DNA of 64,000 bases, taken from contig NZ_SJPW01000005.1 of the NCBI RefSeq assembly GCF_007860125.1, positions 618,065 to 682,064 on the forward strand, given 5' to 3'. The DNA is from Rubripirellula tenax (GTDB lineage Bacteria > Planctomycetota > Planctomycetia > Pirellulales > Pirellulaceae). Position numbers and translations under genes: made by a program. The notes beneath the pieces are model-generated. The model ran no database searches and was not told where the DNA came from. It saw nothing but the letters and a program-made list of their open reading frames with translations. Positions 16,645 to 25,448 of this stretch are shown here, piece by piece (position 1 is the stretch's first letter; every line of letters starts with the position of its first letter).

Positions 16645-19455
16645 ATGAATAGCTTCAGCTTGGATTACATCGATGATTTGTACGTCAAGTACGTTCACGA
16701 TCCCTCGAGCGTATCCGAAACTTGGCGTCAGTACTTTGAACAGTTCCTGGTCGTTGGCGGCACGTCGTCGAAACCGGCCTCGTCAAAGGACGGCTCAGTA
16801 GCCGCGGCCCCAACAAGCGGTGCCAACGGCAAGGCGGGCTCATCCGCCGACGCACTGCCGCCATCAGCGATGCGAAATGCCGAGGAAGCCATCTGGCTGT
16901 CTCGCATCCAGGATCGTGTCAACAATCTGGTTCGCGAATACCGCGTCCGCGGTCACTTGACCGCCGATCTGGATCCGCTGGGCTTCGAACGCCCCGATCG
17001 GCCAAACCTCAGTCCCGAAGTTTACGGGCTGTCGGACGAAGATCTGAATCTACCGTTCGATTCGATGGCCATCGAAAATGCTGGCGGAACCATCAAATCG
17101 ATCCTGAAACGACTTCAAAATACGTATTGTCGTTCGATCGGTGCCCAGTTCATGCACATCAACCGTCGCAATATCCGCGATTGGTTGCAGCGGCGGATGG
17201 AAACGACCGAAAACCGGTTGGAACTGTCGCACGAAGTACAACGCCGCATCTATGTGCGTCTGGCCGACGCGGCGATCTTTGAAGAATTCGTTCGCCGGAA
17301 ATTCGTCGGGGCGAAAACGTTCTCGCTCGAAGGTGCCGAGAGTCTGATTCCGTTATTGGACCTGGCGCTCGAAAAGGCGGGCCAGCACAACGTGAAAGAA
17401 GTCGTCATGGGCATGGCCCACCGCGGCCGCTTGAACGTGATGGCGAACATCCTGAAGAAACGAGCGACCAACATTTTTTGGTCGTTCGACGATCCGACGC
17501 CCGAAATGAACCGCGGCGGCGGCGACGTTCGCTATCACCTCGGTTACAGCAGCGATTGGAAAACCGCCTCGGGCGACAACATCCACATTTCGTTGTGCTT
17601 CAACCCCAGCCACCTGGAATTCGTCAACACGGTCGCGCAAGGACGAACGCGTTGCAAGCAGGACCGCAGCGGCGACGTCGACCGCAAAGAAGTGATGACC
17701 ATTTTGATCCACGGTGACGCCGCGTTTGCCGGCGAAGGCGTGGTGCAAGAAACGTTGAACCTAAGCGAACTGCCCGGATATCGCACCAACGGAACGCTGC
17801 ACGTCGTTATCAACAACCAAGTCGGATTCACGACCGAACCGTGTGACGGACGCAGCACGACCTACGCGACCGATATCGCAAAGATGCTGCAGATCCCGAT
17901 CTTCCACGTCAACGGCGAAGACCCCGAAGCCGTTGCGCAAGTCGTCTCGTTGGCGATGGATTTCCGCAAAGAATTCCACCGCGACGTCGTCATCGACTTG
18001 TACGCGTTCCGTCGCTGGGGACACAACGAAGGTGACGAACCCCGCTTCACCCAACCACGGATGTATGCCGAGATCGACGCGCGGGCAACGGTTCGAGAAC
18101 AGTACCTAGGGCAACTGCTCAAGCTGGGAAAAATCACATCGGCCGAAGCCGAAGAGATTCAAAAAGAACGTACCGAGAAACTGGAATCGGAATTCGAAGC
18201 CACCAAGAACGAAACTTTCGTTCCCGATACTCAAACGCTGGCGGCGAACTGGTCTCAGTACTTCGGCGGCGACGAACCGTCCGAACCGACCGACACGACA
18301 ATGCCGATCGAGACGCTGTCGCACTTGTTGGACAAAGTCACGAGATTACCGGCAGGCTTCTCAGCGAACAAAAAGCTAAAGCGTCCGATGGCGCAGAAAC
18401 GCGAGATGGCTACAGGAGCTCTACCGCTCGATTGGTCCAGCGCCGAAGCACTCGCGTTTGCTACCCTGCTGACCAGCGGTCACCCGATCCGAATGACAGG
18501 GCAAGATTGCCAGCGTGGCACGTTTAGCCAGCGTCATGCAGTTTTGCACGATACGCGAGACGGTTCGACGTACACGCCGTTGAAACACTTGTCGCCCGAC
18601 CAGGCGCCGCTGGAACTTTACAACAGCCCGCTTAGCGAAGCCGGAGTGCTGGGGTTCGAGTACGGCTATTCGCTAGACAACCCCGATGGGCTAACGATTT
18701 GGGAAGCCCAGTTCGGCGACTTTTGGAACTGCGCCCAAGTCATCGTCGACCAGTTCATCGCGTCGGCGGAAGACAAATGGAACCGGCTCAGCGGTTTGGT
18801 GATGATGTTGCCGCACGGATTCGAAGGCCAAGGCCCCGAACACTGCAGCGCCCGGCCAGAACGCTTTCTTGCCATGGCGGCCGAAGACAACATCCAAGTT
18901 TGCCAACCCACCACACCGGCCCAGTACTACCACCTGCTGCGCCGACAAGTGATTCGCAAGTGGCGAAAACCGCTGGTCGTGTTGACGCCGAAGAGCCTGC
19001 TGCGTCATCCGCGATGCGTCAGTCCGTTGAAGGTCTTGGCGGACGGCAGCTTCAAGAAGATCCTTCGCGATCGAAAGGTTTCGTTAGCCGACGCCCGTCG
19101 TCTGCTGGTGTGTACCGGCAAGGTTTACTTCGATCTGCTCGAAGCACGCGAGGCGCGGGGCATCGACGATGTTGCCATCATGCGGATCGAGCAACTGTAT
19201 CCACTCAGCTCGGAAGAATTGATCGCGGCGTTCGAAGGCTACCCTAAAGGCAGCGAAGTATTCTGGGTCCAAGACGAACCGACCAACATGGGTGCATGGC
19301 CGTACTTGAAGTTGAACTTCGGCGATGACCTGCATGACATTTACCCGCTGCGAAGGGTCAGCCGAGTCGAATCGGCCAGTCCCAGCACCGGCAGCATGGC
19401 AGCTCACAAGTTGGAACAAGCCGACCTGATCAACGAAGCCTTCGCCGGCCTGTAA
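16645..19455 (+). CDS. sucA: 2-oxoglutarate dehydrogenase E1 component
   Basis: The 936-residue thiamine-diphosphate enzyme decarboxylates 2-oxoglutarate in the TCA cycle. Recognisable parts are the N-terminal SLDYIDDLYVKYVHDPSSVS segment of the E1o family, the HRGRLNVMANILKK active-site region, HGDAAFAGEGVVQETLNLS with NNQVGFTTEP (ThDP/Mg binding), WGHNEGDEPRFTQP, and in the C-terminal domain MLPHGFEGQGPEHCSARPER. Length and order are typical of the family. An Ala/Ser/Gly-rich linker lies at about residues 38-72. No sucB or lpd neighbour is visible, so the partner subunits are encoded elsewhere. The gene ends in a convergent region with two hairpins. Confidence 0.97.
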   Translation: MNSFSLDYIDDLYVKYVHDPSSVSETWRQYFEQFLVVGGTSSKPASSKDGSVAAAPTSGANGKAGSSADALPPSAMRNAEEAIWLSRIQDRVNNLVREYRVRGHLTADLDPLGFERPDRPNLSPEVYGLSDEDLNLPFDSMAIENAGGTIKSILKRLQNTYCRSIGAQFMHINRRNIRDWLQRRMETTENRLELSHEVQRRIYVRLADAAIFEEFVRRKFVGAKTFSLEGAESLIPLLDLALEKAGQHNVKEVVMGMAHRGRLNVMANILKKRATNIFWSFDDPTPEMNRGGGDVRYHLGYSSDWKTASGDNIHISLCFNPSHLEFVNTVAQGRTRCKQDRSGDVDRKEVMTILIHGDAAFAGEGVVQETLNLSELPGYRTNGTLHVVINNQVGFTTEPCDGRSTTYATDIAKMLQIPIFHVNGEDPEAVAQVVSLAMDFRKEFHRDVVIDLYAFRRWGHNEGDEPRFTQPRMYAEIDARATVREQYLGQLLKLGKITSAEAEEIQKERTEKLESEFEATKNETFVPDTQTLAANWSQYFGGDEPSEPTDTTMPIETLSHLLDKVTRLPAGFSANKKLKRPMAQKREMATGALPLDWSSAEALAFATLLTSGHPIRMTGQDCQRGTFSQRHAVLHDTRDGSTYTPLKHLSPDQAPLELYNSPLSEAGVLGFEYGYSLDNPDGLTIWEAQFGDFWNCAQVIVDQFIASAEDKWNRLSGLVMMLPHGFEGQGPEHCSARPERFLAMAAEDNIQVCQPTTPAQYYHLLRRQVIRKWRKPLVVLTPKSLLRHPRCVSPLKVLADGSFKKILRDRKVSLADARRLLVCTGKVYFDLLEAREARGIDDVAIMRIEQLYPLSSEELIAAFEGYPKGSEVFWVQDEPTNMGAWPYLKLNFGDDLHDIYPLRRVSRVESASPSTGSMAAHKLEQADLINEAFAGL

Positions 19456-19485
19456 ACAGGCAACAACCCGGCAACCCTACGTGGA

Positions 19486-19527
19486 CCCGCGACGCCGTCG
19501 CGGGACGTGAACTGCAAAGCAGTTCAC
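19486..19527. terminator. Tandem hairpins between convergent genes
   Basis: Two perfect stems lie back to back between the stops of sucA and of the convergent coiled-coil gene: CCCGCGAC-GCC-GTCGCGGG (19486-19504) and GTGAACTGC-AAA-GCAGTTCAC (19507-19527). A T-rich stretch (CCCCTTTT) follows on the plus strand about 6 bases later. They are likely a bidirectional transcription stop, although a classical U-tract is not directly adjacent. Confidence 0.55.
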
Positions 19528-19538
19528 AAAGGCCCCTT

Positions 19539-21191
19539 TTACTTGCCTTCCCGCAAGCTATCAAAGTACTGCCGCGCGTGCTCTTGCTCGGTTCGCGGCA
19601 ACGTTTGATTCTCCGTCGGATCGCTCTCCTCACTGAGCGTGCTTTGAATCGCCGACTTCACGTCTTCGCGGCTGATGCCTTTGCGGTTCGGGCCGTCCGC
19701 GAAACCGGCGATGATCGCCTTGCCTTTCTTCACCTCGCCGCGAACTTGGGTGTCATACGTGTTGGTGTCGTCGTCCGCTTCGGGGCGGTCACCTTCGCCG
19801 CTGCCGCGACCGAGTCCGTTGCCCGGCTTCTGGCCCATCCCGAACTGGCCGTTGCCTTGACAACTCTGGCATCCGCCACCGCCACACTTATCGCACCGCA
19901 TTTGGTTCTTCGATTCCGACAACTGATCAAGCGACGACTCCAAATCTTCGAGTTCCGACATCTCGTCCGACATCTCACCCAATTGATCGGCCATCTTTTC
20001 CAGCGCGTCCGACGCCTGGCCGCCCTTGCCTTCTTTCATCGCTTGCGCGGCTTGGCTCATCGCTTGTGCCATCTTGCTCATCTGTTGCATCTGAGCATCT
20101 TTCTGCTGCATCTGGTTCATCTCTTGCTGCATCTTGGCCGCGTCGTCGCCCCGTCCTTCCTTGCGAGCCTTATCGATTTCCGCTTGCAGTTCTTGCTTCT
20201 TCTTTTCGTGCTCTTGGGCCGTTTTCTCCATGGCCTTGGCCATCTGCTGGACTTGTTTCATCAGTTGCTGTTTCTCTTCTTCCGTCAGCTTCCCGTCCTT
20301 CATTTTTTGAGCCAAGTCTTTGACCATTTGCTCTGCCTTGTCGAAGTCACCTTGTTCGATCGACTTGGCAATCTTCTCACCCGGCCCCGATTCCATGCCT
20401 TTCATTTGTGACATCGCACGCCGCATCTGTTCAGATGACCCGAGTTGTTCGCGGCGTTCTTCCAGCTGCTTCTTCAAATCGTTCAGCGCGATCATCGCAT
20501 CCTTGCGGTCGATGCTCTTTTTCGCTGTGATCTTGTCGAGCTGCGACTCCATTTTTTCGTACATCTCCTTCGCCTCCTTCAATCCTTCGGCGTCGGCTTT
20601 GCGTTTTTGTTGCTCAATCCGTTTCTTCAATTGGCTAGCGACCGTCTTGACCTGTTTGGCTTCGATCGGATCCACCGTCGGTGTGCTGCTTGCGGTCGAA
20701 CGGCTGACCGGATCGACCAACATCAACACGATCGCCAGCACAGGCACGATCGCCAGCGGCAACCACCCCAAGCGGCTCGGCTTAAGCGGAAACCGATCCG
20801 CCACCGCCAACTGATCCGCTCGTTTTTCAGCGTCGGCAACCAGCGCCAACCCGAAATCGGTTTCCTTGGTCGCATGATCCATCGCCATCGAACTGCTGAC
20901 CCGTTCGCGAAGTCCGAAACGCTTATCGACTTCGGCCGCGACCGATTGCATCGAGGGCGCGGTGGCGATCGCGTAAATTCCGGCAACGACGAGCGCCGTT
21001 ACTACTCCACCGCCGACCCAGCCGTAGGTCCATGCGCCGAAGTCGACGTCCATGAACCGCAGCGCCGGAATCGCGATGGCAATGGTGGCAACAATCAGCG
21101 CCACGAAGGTGGTCACACAAAACGCTTTTCCGAACCGGGCCAGGACGAGGCGTCGTCGGGCGATGGCGACTTGTTGTTCAATTCGGTTCAT
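19539..21191 (-). CDS. Three-helix membrane protein with long coiled coil and DnaJ-like zinc motif
   Basis: I do not recognise a named family. The 550-residue protein has membrane helices at about 21-43, 55-77 and 131-150, with a soluble helix between the second and third. From about 178 to 430 it is a highly charged, Gln/Lys/Met-rich coiled coil (MKQVQQMAKAMEKTAQEHEK). Residues 432-450 contain CDKCGGGGCQSCQGNGQ, which resembles a CxxCxGxG zinc knuckle of DnaJ. A Gly/Asp-rich segment and a short C-terminal domain ending in ARQYFDSLREGK follow. The topology places the coiled coil and zinc site on one side of the membrane. I recall similar large coiled-coil proteins near BatD/VWA-type genes in planctomycetes, but no such neighbours are seen here. 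Confidence 0.82.
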   Translation of the reverse strand: MNRIEQQVAIARRRLVLARFGKAFCVTTFVALIVATIAIAIPALRFMDVDFGAWTYGWVGGGVVTALVVAGIYAIATAPSMQSVAAEVDKRFGLRERVSSSMAMDHATKETDFGLALVADAEKRADQLAVADRFPLKPSRLGWLPLAIVPVLAIVLMLVDPVSRSTASSTPTVDPIEAKQVKTVASQLKKRIEQQKRKADAEGLKEAKEMYEKMESQLDKITAKKSIDRKDAMIALNDLKKQLEERREQLGSSEQMRRAMSQMKGMESGPGEKIAKSIEQGDFDKAEQMVKDLAQKMKDGKLTEEEKQQLMKQVQQMAKAMEKTAQEHEKKKQELQAEIDKARKEGRGDDAAKMQQEMNQMQQKDAQMQQMSKMAQAMSQAAQAMKEGKGGQASDALEKMADQLGEMSDEMSELEDLESSLDQLSESKNQMRCDKCGGGGCQSCQGNGQFGMGQKPGNGLGRGSGEGDRPEADDDTNTYDTQVRGEVKKGKAIIAGFADGPNRKGISREDVKSAIQSTLSEESDPTENQTLPRTEQEHARQYFDSLREGK

Positions 21192-21274
21192 TGCGGTTGA
21201 TCCGGTGCGGGGACGAGTTTCGCGGGCTACACTCAGTATAGAGGGCGGCCCAGAAGTCGGCCGAGTCAGATTTG

Positions 21275-21748
21275 ATGTTTTCTTTTGAGTTTTCTTCTTC
21301 TGAGTTTTCGATGCTCCGTTCTGCCTCCCTGCCCGATCCGGACACGCAAACCGACGCCGACGTCGTGATTTACGACGGCGATTGCGTCTTTTGCAAGTCT
21401 CAGATTCGTTCGCTGCGGCGGCTGGATTGGGGCGGGCGCCGGTTGGCGTTCATCTCGCTGCATGACCCGCGCGTGACCCAGCGGTACCCCGATCTAACGC
21501 ACGAGGCGATGATGAAACAGATGTACGTCGTCGACACCCGAGGACGCCGCCACGGCGGATCCGAAGCGGTGAAGTACCTGTCGCGTCGGTTGCCAATGCT
21601 GTGGCCGGCGATGCCGATTCTGCACATCCCCGGAACGGCCGGACTATGGCGATGGATGTACGGGCAAGTCGCCAAACGCCGCTACAAAATTGCGGGAAAA
21701 ATGTCTGGCTGTGACGACGATGCCTGCAGCGTGCATTTCGACAAATAG
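21275..21748 (+). CDS. DCC-family thiol-disulfide oxidoreductase (DUF393)
   Basis: The product of about 157 residues carries the DUF393/DCC signature: VIYDGDCVFCKSQIRSLRRL with a redox-active-looking DxxCxxC-type motif, and the conserved GGSEAVKYLSRRLPMLWPAM and WRWMYGQVAKRRYKIAG in the second half. A start at 21275 (ATG) is used; a second in-frame ATG at 21311 is equally possible and would place the motif closer to the N-terminus. Members of the family are thought to be cytoplasmic thiol-disulfide exchange proteins, but substrates are mostly unknown. It is transcribed away from the coiled-coil membrane protein gene. Confidence 0.87.
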   Translation: MFSFEFSSSEFSMLRSASLPDPDTQTDADVVIYDGDCVFCKSQIRSLRRLDWGGRRLAFISLHDPRVTQRYPDLTHEAMMKQMYVVDTRGRRHGGSEAVKYLSRRLPMLWPAMPILHIPGTAGLWRWMYGQVAKRRYKIAGKMSGCDDDACSVHFDK

Positions 21749-21765
21749 CAGCATCGTCTGCTCGA

Positions 21766-22569
21766 TCAAGCGAACCAGTCGACCGCGTTTTGAAACATTT
21801 TGAACCCGTCGCCTCGTTCGGGCTGTTCTTTGCGCCGCGTCCAATACGGATGCTGGGTCGCGTCGATGTGACGTTCCGGGTGCGGCATCAATCCGAACAC
21901 TCGGCCGCTGGCGTCACAAACGCCCGCCACGTTTGCGTCGGCACCATTGGGATTGATAGGGAACGGCAGGACGTCATCCACTACCCCGCCCTGCCCTGCC
22001 CCGTCGCAGTACCGAACGGCCAGCCGACCGGCATCGCGAAGATTCGACAGAACCGTTTCGTCGGCTGCAACGAATTTGCCTTCGGCGTGTGCCATCGGCA
22101 AATACATCTGATCGATGTCTTTTAAGAAGACGCAAGGTGTCTTGTCGACGACCAAGTGAACCCAGCGATCTTCGAATCGGCCGTGGTTGTTCCACGTCAG
22201 TGTGGCCGGCGTTTGGTCGGCCTGGCCCACGCCTTCGGTCAACACGCCAAGCCGCATCAAGACTTGCATCCCGTTACAGATGCCCAGCACCAATCGATCG
22301 CCGCTGCCGTGGACAAACAAATCGACCATGTCGGCCAAGTGCTGACGCAGTCGTGTCGCCAAAATCCGTCCGGCCGCGATATCGTCGCCGTAACTGAATC
22401 CGCCCGGCACGCACAGGACTTGATAGCGATCCTTCAACGCCGGATTTTCGATCAGCCGGTTGACGTGAACGCGTTCGACCTCGGCACCGGCCTGTTCGAA
22501 CGCGAACGCCGTTTCCTCGTCACAATTGGTTCCGGGAGCACGAAGGACCAAAACGCGGGGCGTTGCCAT
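21766..22569 (-). CDS. purQ: Phosphoribosylformylglycinamidine synthase, glutaminase subunit
   Basis: The 267-residue protein is the class I glutamine amidotransferase subunit of the purine-biosynthesis FGAM synthase (PurQ). The N-terminal VLVLRAPGTNCDEETAFAF and GGFSYGDDIAAGRILATRL segments are diagnostic, the nucleophile Cys is in LVLGICNGMQVLM (around residue 97), and the catalytic His and Glu are in GLMPHPERHID near the C-terminus. It supplies ammonia to PurL, which is not in the window. Being separate from PurL it represents the small-subunit form of the enzyme. Confidence 0.97.
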   Translation of the reverse strand: MATPRVLVLRAPGTNCDEETAFAFEQAGAEVERVHVNRLIENPALKDRYQVLCVPGGFSYGDDIAAGRILATRLRQHLADMVDLFVHGSGDRLVLGICNGMQVLMRLGVLTEGVGQADQTPATLTWNNHGRFEDRWVHLVVDKTPCVFLKDIDQMYLPMAHAEGKFVAADETVLSNLRDAGRLAVRYCDGAGQGGVVDDVLPFPINPNGADANVAGVCDASGRVFGLMPHPERHIDATQHPYWTRRKEQPERGDGFKMFQNAVDWFA

Positions 22570-22650
22570 GACGGTGTCACAAACGAGGAAAGATGGCGAA
22601 AGGCCGAAGTTTAGACGTGATCGTCAGCGGTGAGAACCATATAGCGGACC

Positions 22651-24033
22651 CTACAATTTGATTTGAAGCCGGCCGTGCAGGCTGTCCCAGCCGACAATCG
22701 AGCCCTTCCCTCGCCACAAACCACGCCCGGCTTGCTCGAATTCGTCACCCAAATCGTGCGGCACGTACAGCACCAGCGGCAGCGGCGGATCCGGGACCTT
22801 GGCCCACACTGCAAAACCATTTTTGTAAACGTGGGGATCCTCGTCGCCGGCATACAGCAGACGCCGCTCGATCTCGGCCTCGATGTCGAACGCCATCCCC
22901 GTGACCGCTTCGACCAGCATTTCGACCTGTGATCGGTCGTCGCGAACGGCAAAGACATGTCGCGCGGTCTCGGCGAACGTGATCTCACCACCGCTGGGTT
23001 CGGGTTCCGGCGGGATGACATTCGTCGGGCCTGAACTCTCGCTTGCTCGTTCAATCGGCTTGCCCGTCGGTACGACCCTGATTCGCATCGACTTGGTCCA
23101 GTCCGGCCAGCGGGGAATGTCGATCCGAGCATCCGCGGTCCACATCAGTTCGTTGTTGGTCAACGAAATGGTGTAGGCGGCGTCCGCGGGAAGCGAGAAC
23201 GAAATCGGAAAACGATACGTTTGCCCCGCCCGGAACGTGGTCGCATCGCCCAAGGAGATGGACTCGTCAAACACGGTGTGTCGATGAGTCGTTTGGTTGC
23301 TGCCGCTTCCGCTGACACAGCGTTCGGCAGCCGTCAAGTTGATCGAGACTGCGCCGATCGAAACGTTCTTTCTAGGTTCGACGACCAACTCGCCGGTCAC
23401 GGCATCACCCGGTGCGACGACGTCCGAAGCCAAACTGCACTCGACCGCGCCCAGCACCCACTGCGGCAACACCTTCCGGACCAACCAATACACGACGCCT
23501 GCAACGGGAACCAACATGAACACGTAACCGAACACACCGAAATTACGCAGCACCGCAAAGCCAACTCCTGCGAACACGCTCAACACGGTGATCGTGATGA
23601 TCCAAGCGACAATCTTGTTTACCTGCGCAGCCTTCGCCTCGGGCAACCCTTCGGCGCCGCAAGTCGGCTGCATCACAAACGCGACGGACGCCTTCGGATC
23701 AAAAGACCAAGGCACCTTCGCTCTTGCTTCGACGTAGTGGTCCACGTTCAAGTGGAACCCGTGATACGTCGGCGGCCAATTGGCGACTGGCAACTCGAAC
23801 CGATATTCGTTCTGATCGCCAGCTTGCCACTTGCCCTCAAACAAGGTCGACGAACCCGCGGTACCGGTGGCGACGTTGCCACGTCCATGAGTCTTCCAGA
23901 CCGAGTTGACTTCCAGTCCGCTGCATTGGACATCGGCGGTTGCCAAAACCCGAACGACGCCGCTGATCTTGCCGCCGCCGCCAACCACGCCGCTGGGATC
24001 GTCCAATTCAATCGATAAATCGCACTTCGCCAT
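22651..24033 (-). CDS. Membrane protein with arrestin-like modules
   Basis: The 460-residue protein starts with an arrestin-like (Spo0M/arrestin_N) beta-sandwich at about 1-125: CDLSIELDDPSGVVGGGGKI, then a Gly-rich turn region and PPTYHGFHLNVDHYVEARAKV. Two membrane helices follow at about 141-162 and 166-188. A second arrestin-like module is at about 195-322 (VAPGDAVTGELVVEPRKN, TYRFPISFSLPADAAYTIS), and a mixed alpha/beta domain ends the protein (about 345-460). The arrangement (sandwich, two helices, sandwich) would put both arrestin modules on the same, probably cytoplasmic, side. It overlaps the preceding AAA ATPase gene by 26 bases, so the two are surely translated together. Function is unknown. 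Confidence 0.82.
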   Translation of the reverse strand: MAKCDLSIELDDPSGVVGGGGKISGVVRVLATADVQCSGLEVNSVWKTHGRGNVATGTAGSSTLFEGKWQAGDQNEYRFELPVANWPPTYHGFHLNVDHYVEARAKVPWSFDPKASVAFVMQPTCGAEGLPEAKAAQVNKIVAWIITITVLSVFAGVGFAVLRNFGVFGYVFMLVPVAGVVYWLVRKVLPQWVLGAVECSLASDVVAPGDAVTGELVVEPRKNVSIGAVSINLTAAERCVSGSGSNQTTHRHTVFDESISLGDATTFRAGQTYRFPISFSLPADAAYTISLTNNELMWTADARIDIPRWPDWTKSMRIRVVPTGKPIERASESSGPTNVIPPEPEPSGGEITFAETARHVFAVRDDRSQVEMLVEAVTGMAFDIEAEIERRLLYAGDEDPHVYKNGFAVWAKVPDPPLPLVLYVPHDLGDEFEQAGRGLWRGKGSIVGWDSLHGRLQIKL

Positions 24034-24670
24034 GCTGCATCACCTGAGCTTGAATTCGTTGGTAAAGATAGTGCTCGATCGCGCGAACGTCGGAACCGAA
24101 TTGTTGATGTAACGCTTCAGCCTCGTCCAGCGAAACCATTCTCGCCGAATCCGCGCCACACATCGACGCTCGAATCCTGGCGTTAAGTATCTTCCGAATC
24201 AACGTCGAATGGTTGCCGCCCCCGATTCGGTCGGTGTGAACCTGGTATCCGTGACGACGCAGTGATCCAGACAAATCTTTGTGAGTCGCCAACACCACCG
24301 AAACACCCGCCGCGAAAATGCCGTTTCGAATCACGCGAGGCAATCGTTGGGCTTCGTCGATCATGACAGGATTTCCGTCGGGAATCGCCGGCGTCGGACC
24401 TCCCTCGGGCAAATAGACATAGCTGGCGTCGGCAAACCGCCGTGCGATTGCCAACATCCGCGTCGTCTTACCGCGACCACAATCGCCGACGAATTGAACC
24501 GCCGATCGTGGCTGACCGATCAACGGTTCAAAGCGATCCATGTCGACGATCGCCAACTCGGCTCGCTCGTCCCGCGTCAGCTCGCCAAACGGATTGCGAA
24601 ACAATTGGTGTCGTTTCCATCGATCGGGATCGATCGGCAAAGGGCGTGTGGCGGTTGCGGAAATCATCAT
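24008..24670 (-). CDS. Small AAA-type ATP-binding protein
   Basis: The 220-residue protein has a P-loop ATPase core: Walker A FVGDCGRGKTT (residues about 60-70), Walker B PVMIDEAQ (about 101-108) and a sensor-1-like VVLATHKD (about 125-132), followed by a helical C-terminus. It resembles AAA proteins of the TniB/ExeA/Orc-like type but is shorter. An AAGGA Shine-Dalgarno precedes the ATG at 24670. Its last 26 bases overlap the arrestin-like gene. A role in loading or moving an unknown substrate linked to the membrane arrestin protein is inferred from the coupling only. Confidence 0.82.
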   Translation of the reverse strand: MMISATATRPLPIDPDRWKRHQLFRNPFGELTRDERAELAIVDMDRFEPLIGQPRSAVQFVGDCGRGKTTRMLAIARRFADASYVYLPEGGPTPAIPDGNPVMIDEAQRLPRVIRNGIFAAGVSVVLATHKDLSGSLRRHGYQVHTDRIGGGNHSTLIRKILNARIRASMCGADSARMVSLDEAEALHQQFGSDVRAIEHYLYQRIQAQVMQHGEVRFID

Positions 24671-24725
24671 CGGAGTCCTTCGTGTGACGCTATCATGGCG
24701 GACCCACGACCGTTATGGCAACACA

Positions 24726-25448
24726 GTGAACACTTTGACTCGACCCACACCGTTCCTCCGCTGGTTAAAAATCTTCGCACCCGTCGCTCTGATCGCGACC
24801 GGCATCGCCCTGGTCGCGAGTGGGTTGGATGCCGCGCGGCTGCAATCGATGCTAAGCGAGCACAGCCAGGCCGCGCCGATCGGCTTCGTGATCATCAGCA
24901 TCCTGCTGATGTCGGTGATGGTGCCCAAAACCGTGGTTTCGGTGACCGCCGGAGCCCTGTTCGGAACGTCGCTGGGAAGCGGATTGATGCTGGTCGTTGC
25001 CGTTGTCGCCGCGGCGCTAAACTATTCGATCGGCCGCTGGTGGTTGGCCGATTCGATCGAGTCTCGCATCCGTCGCCAGGATCAAACGCCAACGGGCGAG
25101 ATCTTGCGAACCGCTCAGTCGATGGCTGGCGACGCTGGTTTCGGTTTTCATTTGATGATTCGTCTGGCCCCGATTCCGACGATGATGATCAGCTATCTGA
25201 TGGGCGCCTGTGGCGGTCGGTTCGCGCCGTTCCTGGCTGCTACGGCAGTGGCCGTGATTCCCCAATCCCTGTGGGTCCACAGCGGCACGATTGCGACGGC
25301 GATCGACGATCCACAAGCCGGTGGACTACGATGGATGGGCATCGCGTTATCCGTCATCGGCGCGATCGCGATCAGTGTCGCCGTCCCGCGCGAAGCGATG
25401 AAGCGACTAAAAAGACAACGACTTACAGAACCAGGAGCCGTCGATTGA
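24726..25448 (+). CDS. TVP38/TMEM64 (VTT domain) membrane protein
   Basis: The 240-residue membrane protein belongs to the VTT/SNARE-associated group: an N-terminal helix, then SVTAGALFGTSLGSGLMLVV and the family GxxxG core, LMIRLAPIPTMMISYLMGAC, and a C-terminal helix, about 6 hydrophobic segments in all. VTT proteins include scramblase-like and DedA-related proteins. The open frame extends upstream to 24540 through sequence of another gene on the other strand, so GTG at 24726 is the probable start; no in-frame ATG is available. Its stop overlaps the next gene by 4 bases. Confidence 0.84.
   Translation: MNTLTRPTPFLRWLKIFAPVALIATGIALVASGLDAARLQSMLSEHSQAAPIGFVIISILLMSVMVPKTVVSVTAGALFGTSLGSGLMLVVAVVAAALNYSIGRWWLADSIESRIRRQDQTPTGEILRTAQSMAGDAGFGFHLMIRLAPIPTMMISYLMGACGGRFAPFLAATAVAVIPQSLWVHSGTIATAIDDPQAGGLRWMGIALSVIGAIAISVAVPREAMKRLKRQRLTEPGAVD

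Noticed and set aside
16455-16652. Frame of 65 codons upstream of sucA
   Set aside because: It overlaps the sucA start region and shows no motif or ribosome-binding site.
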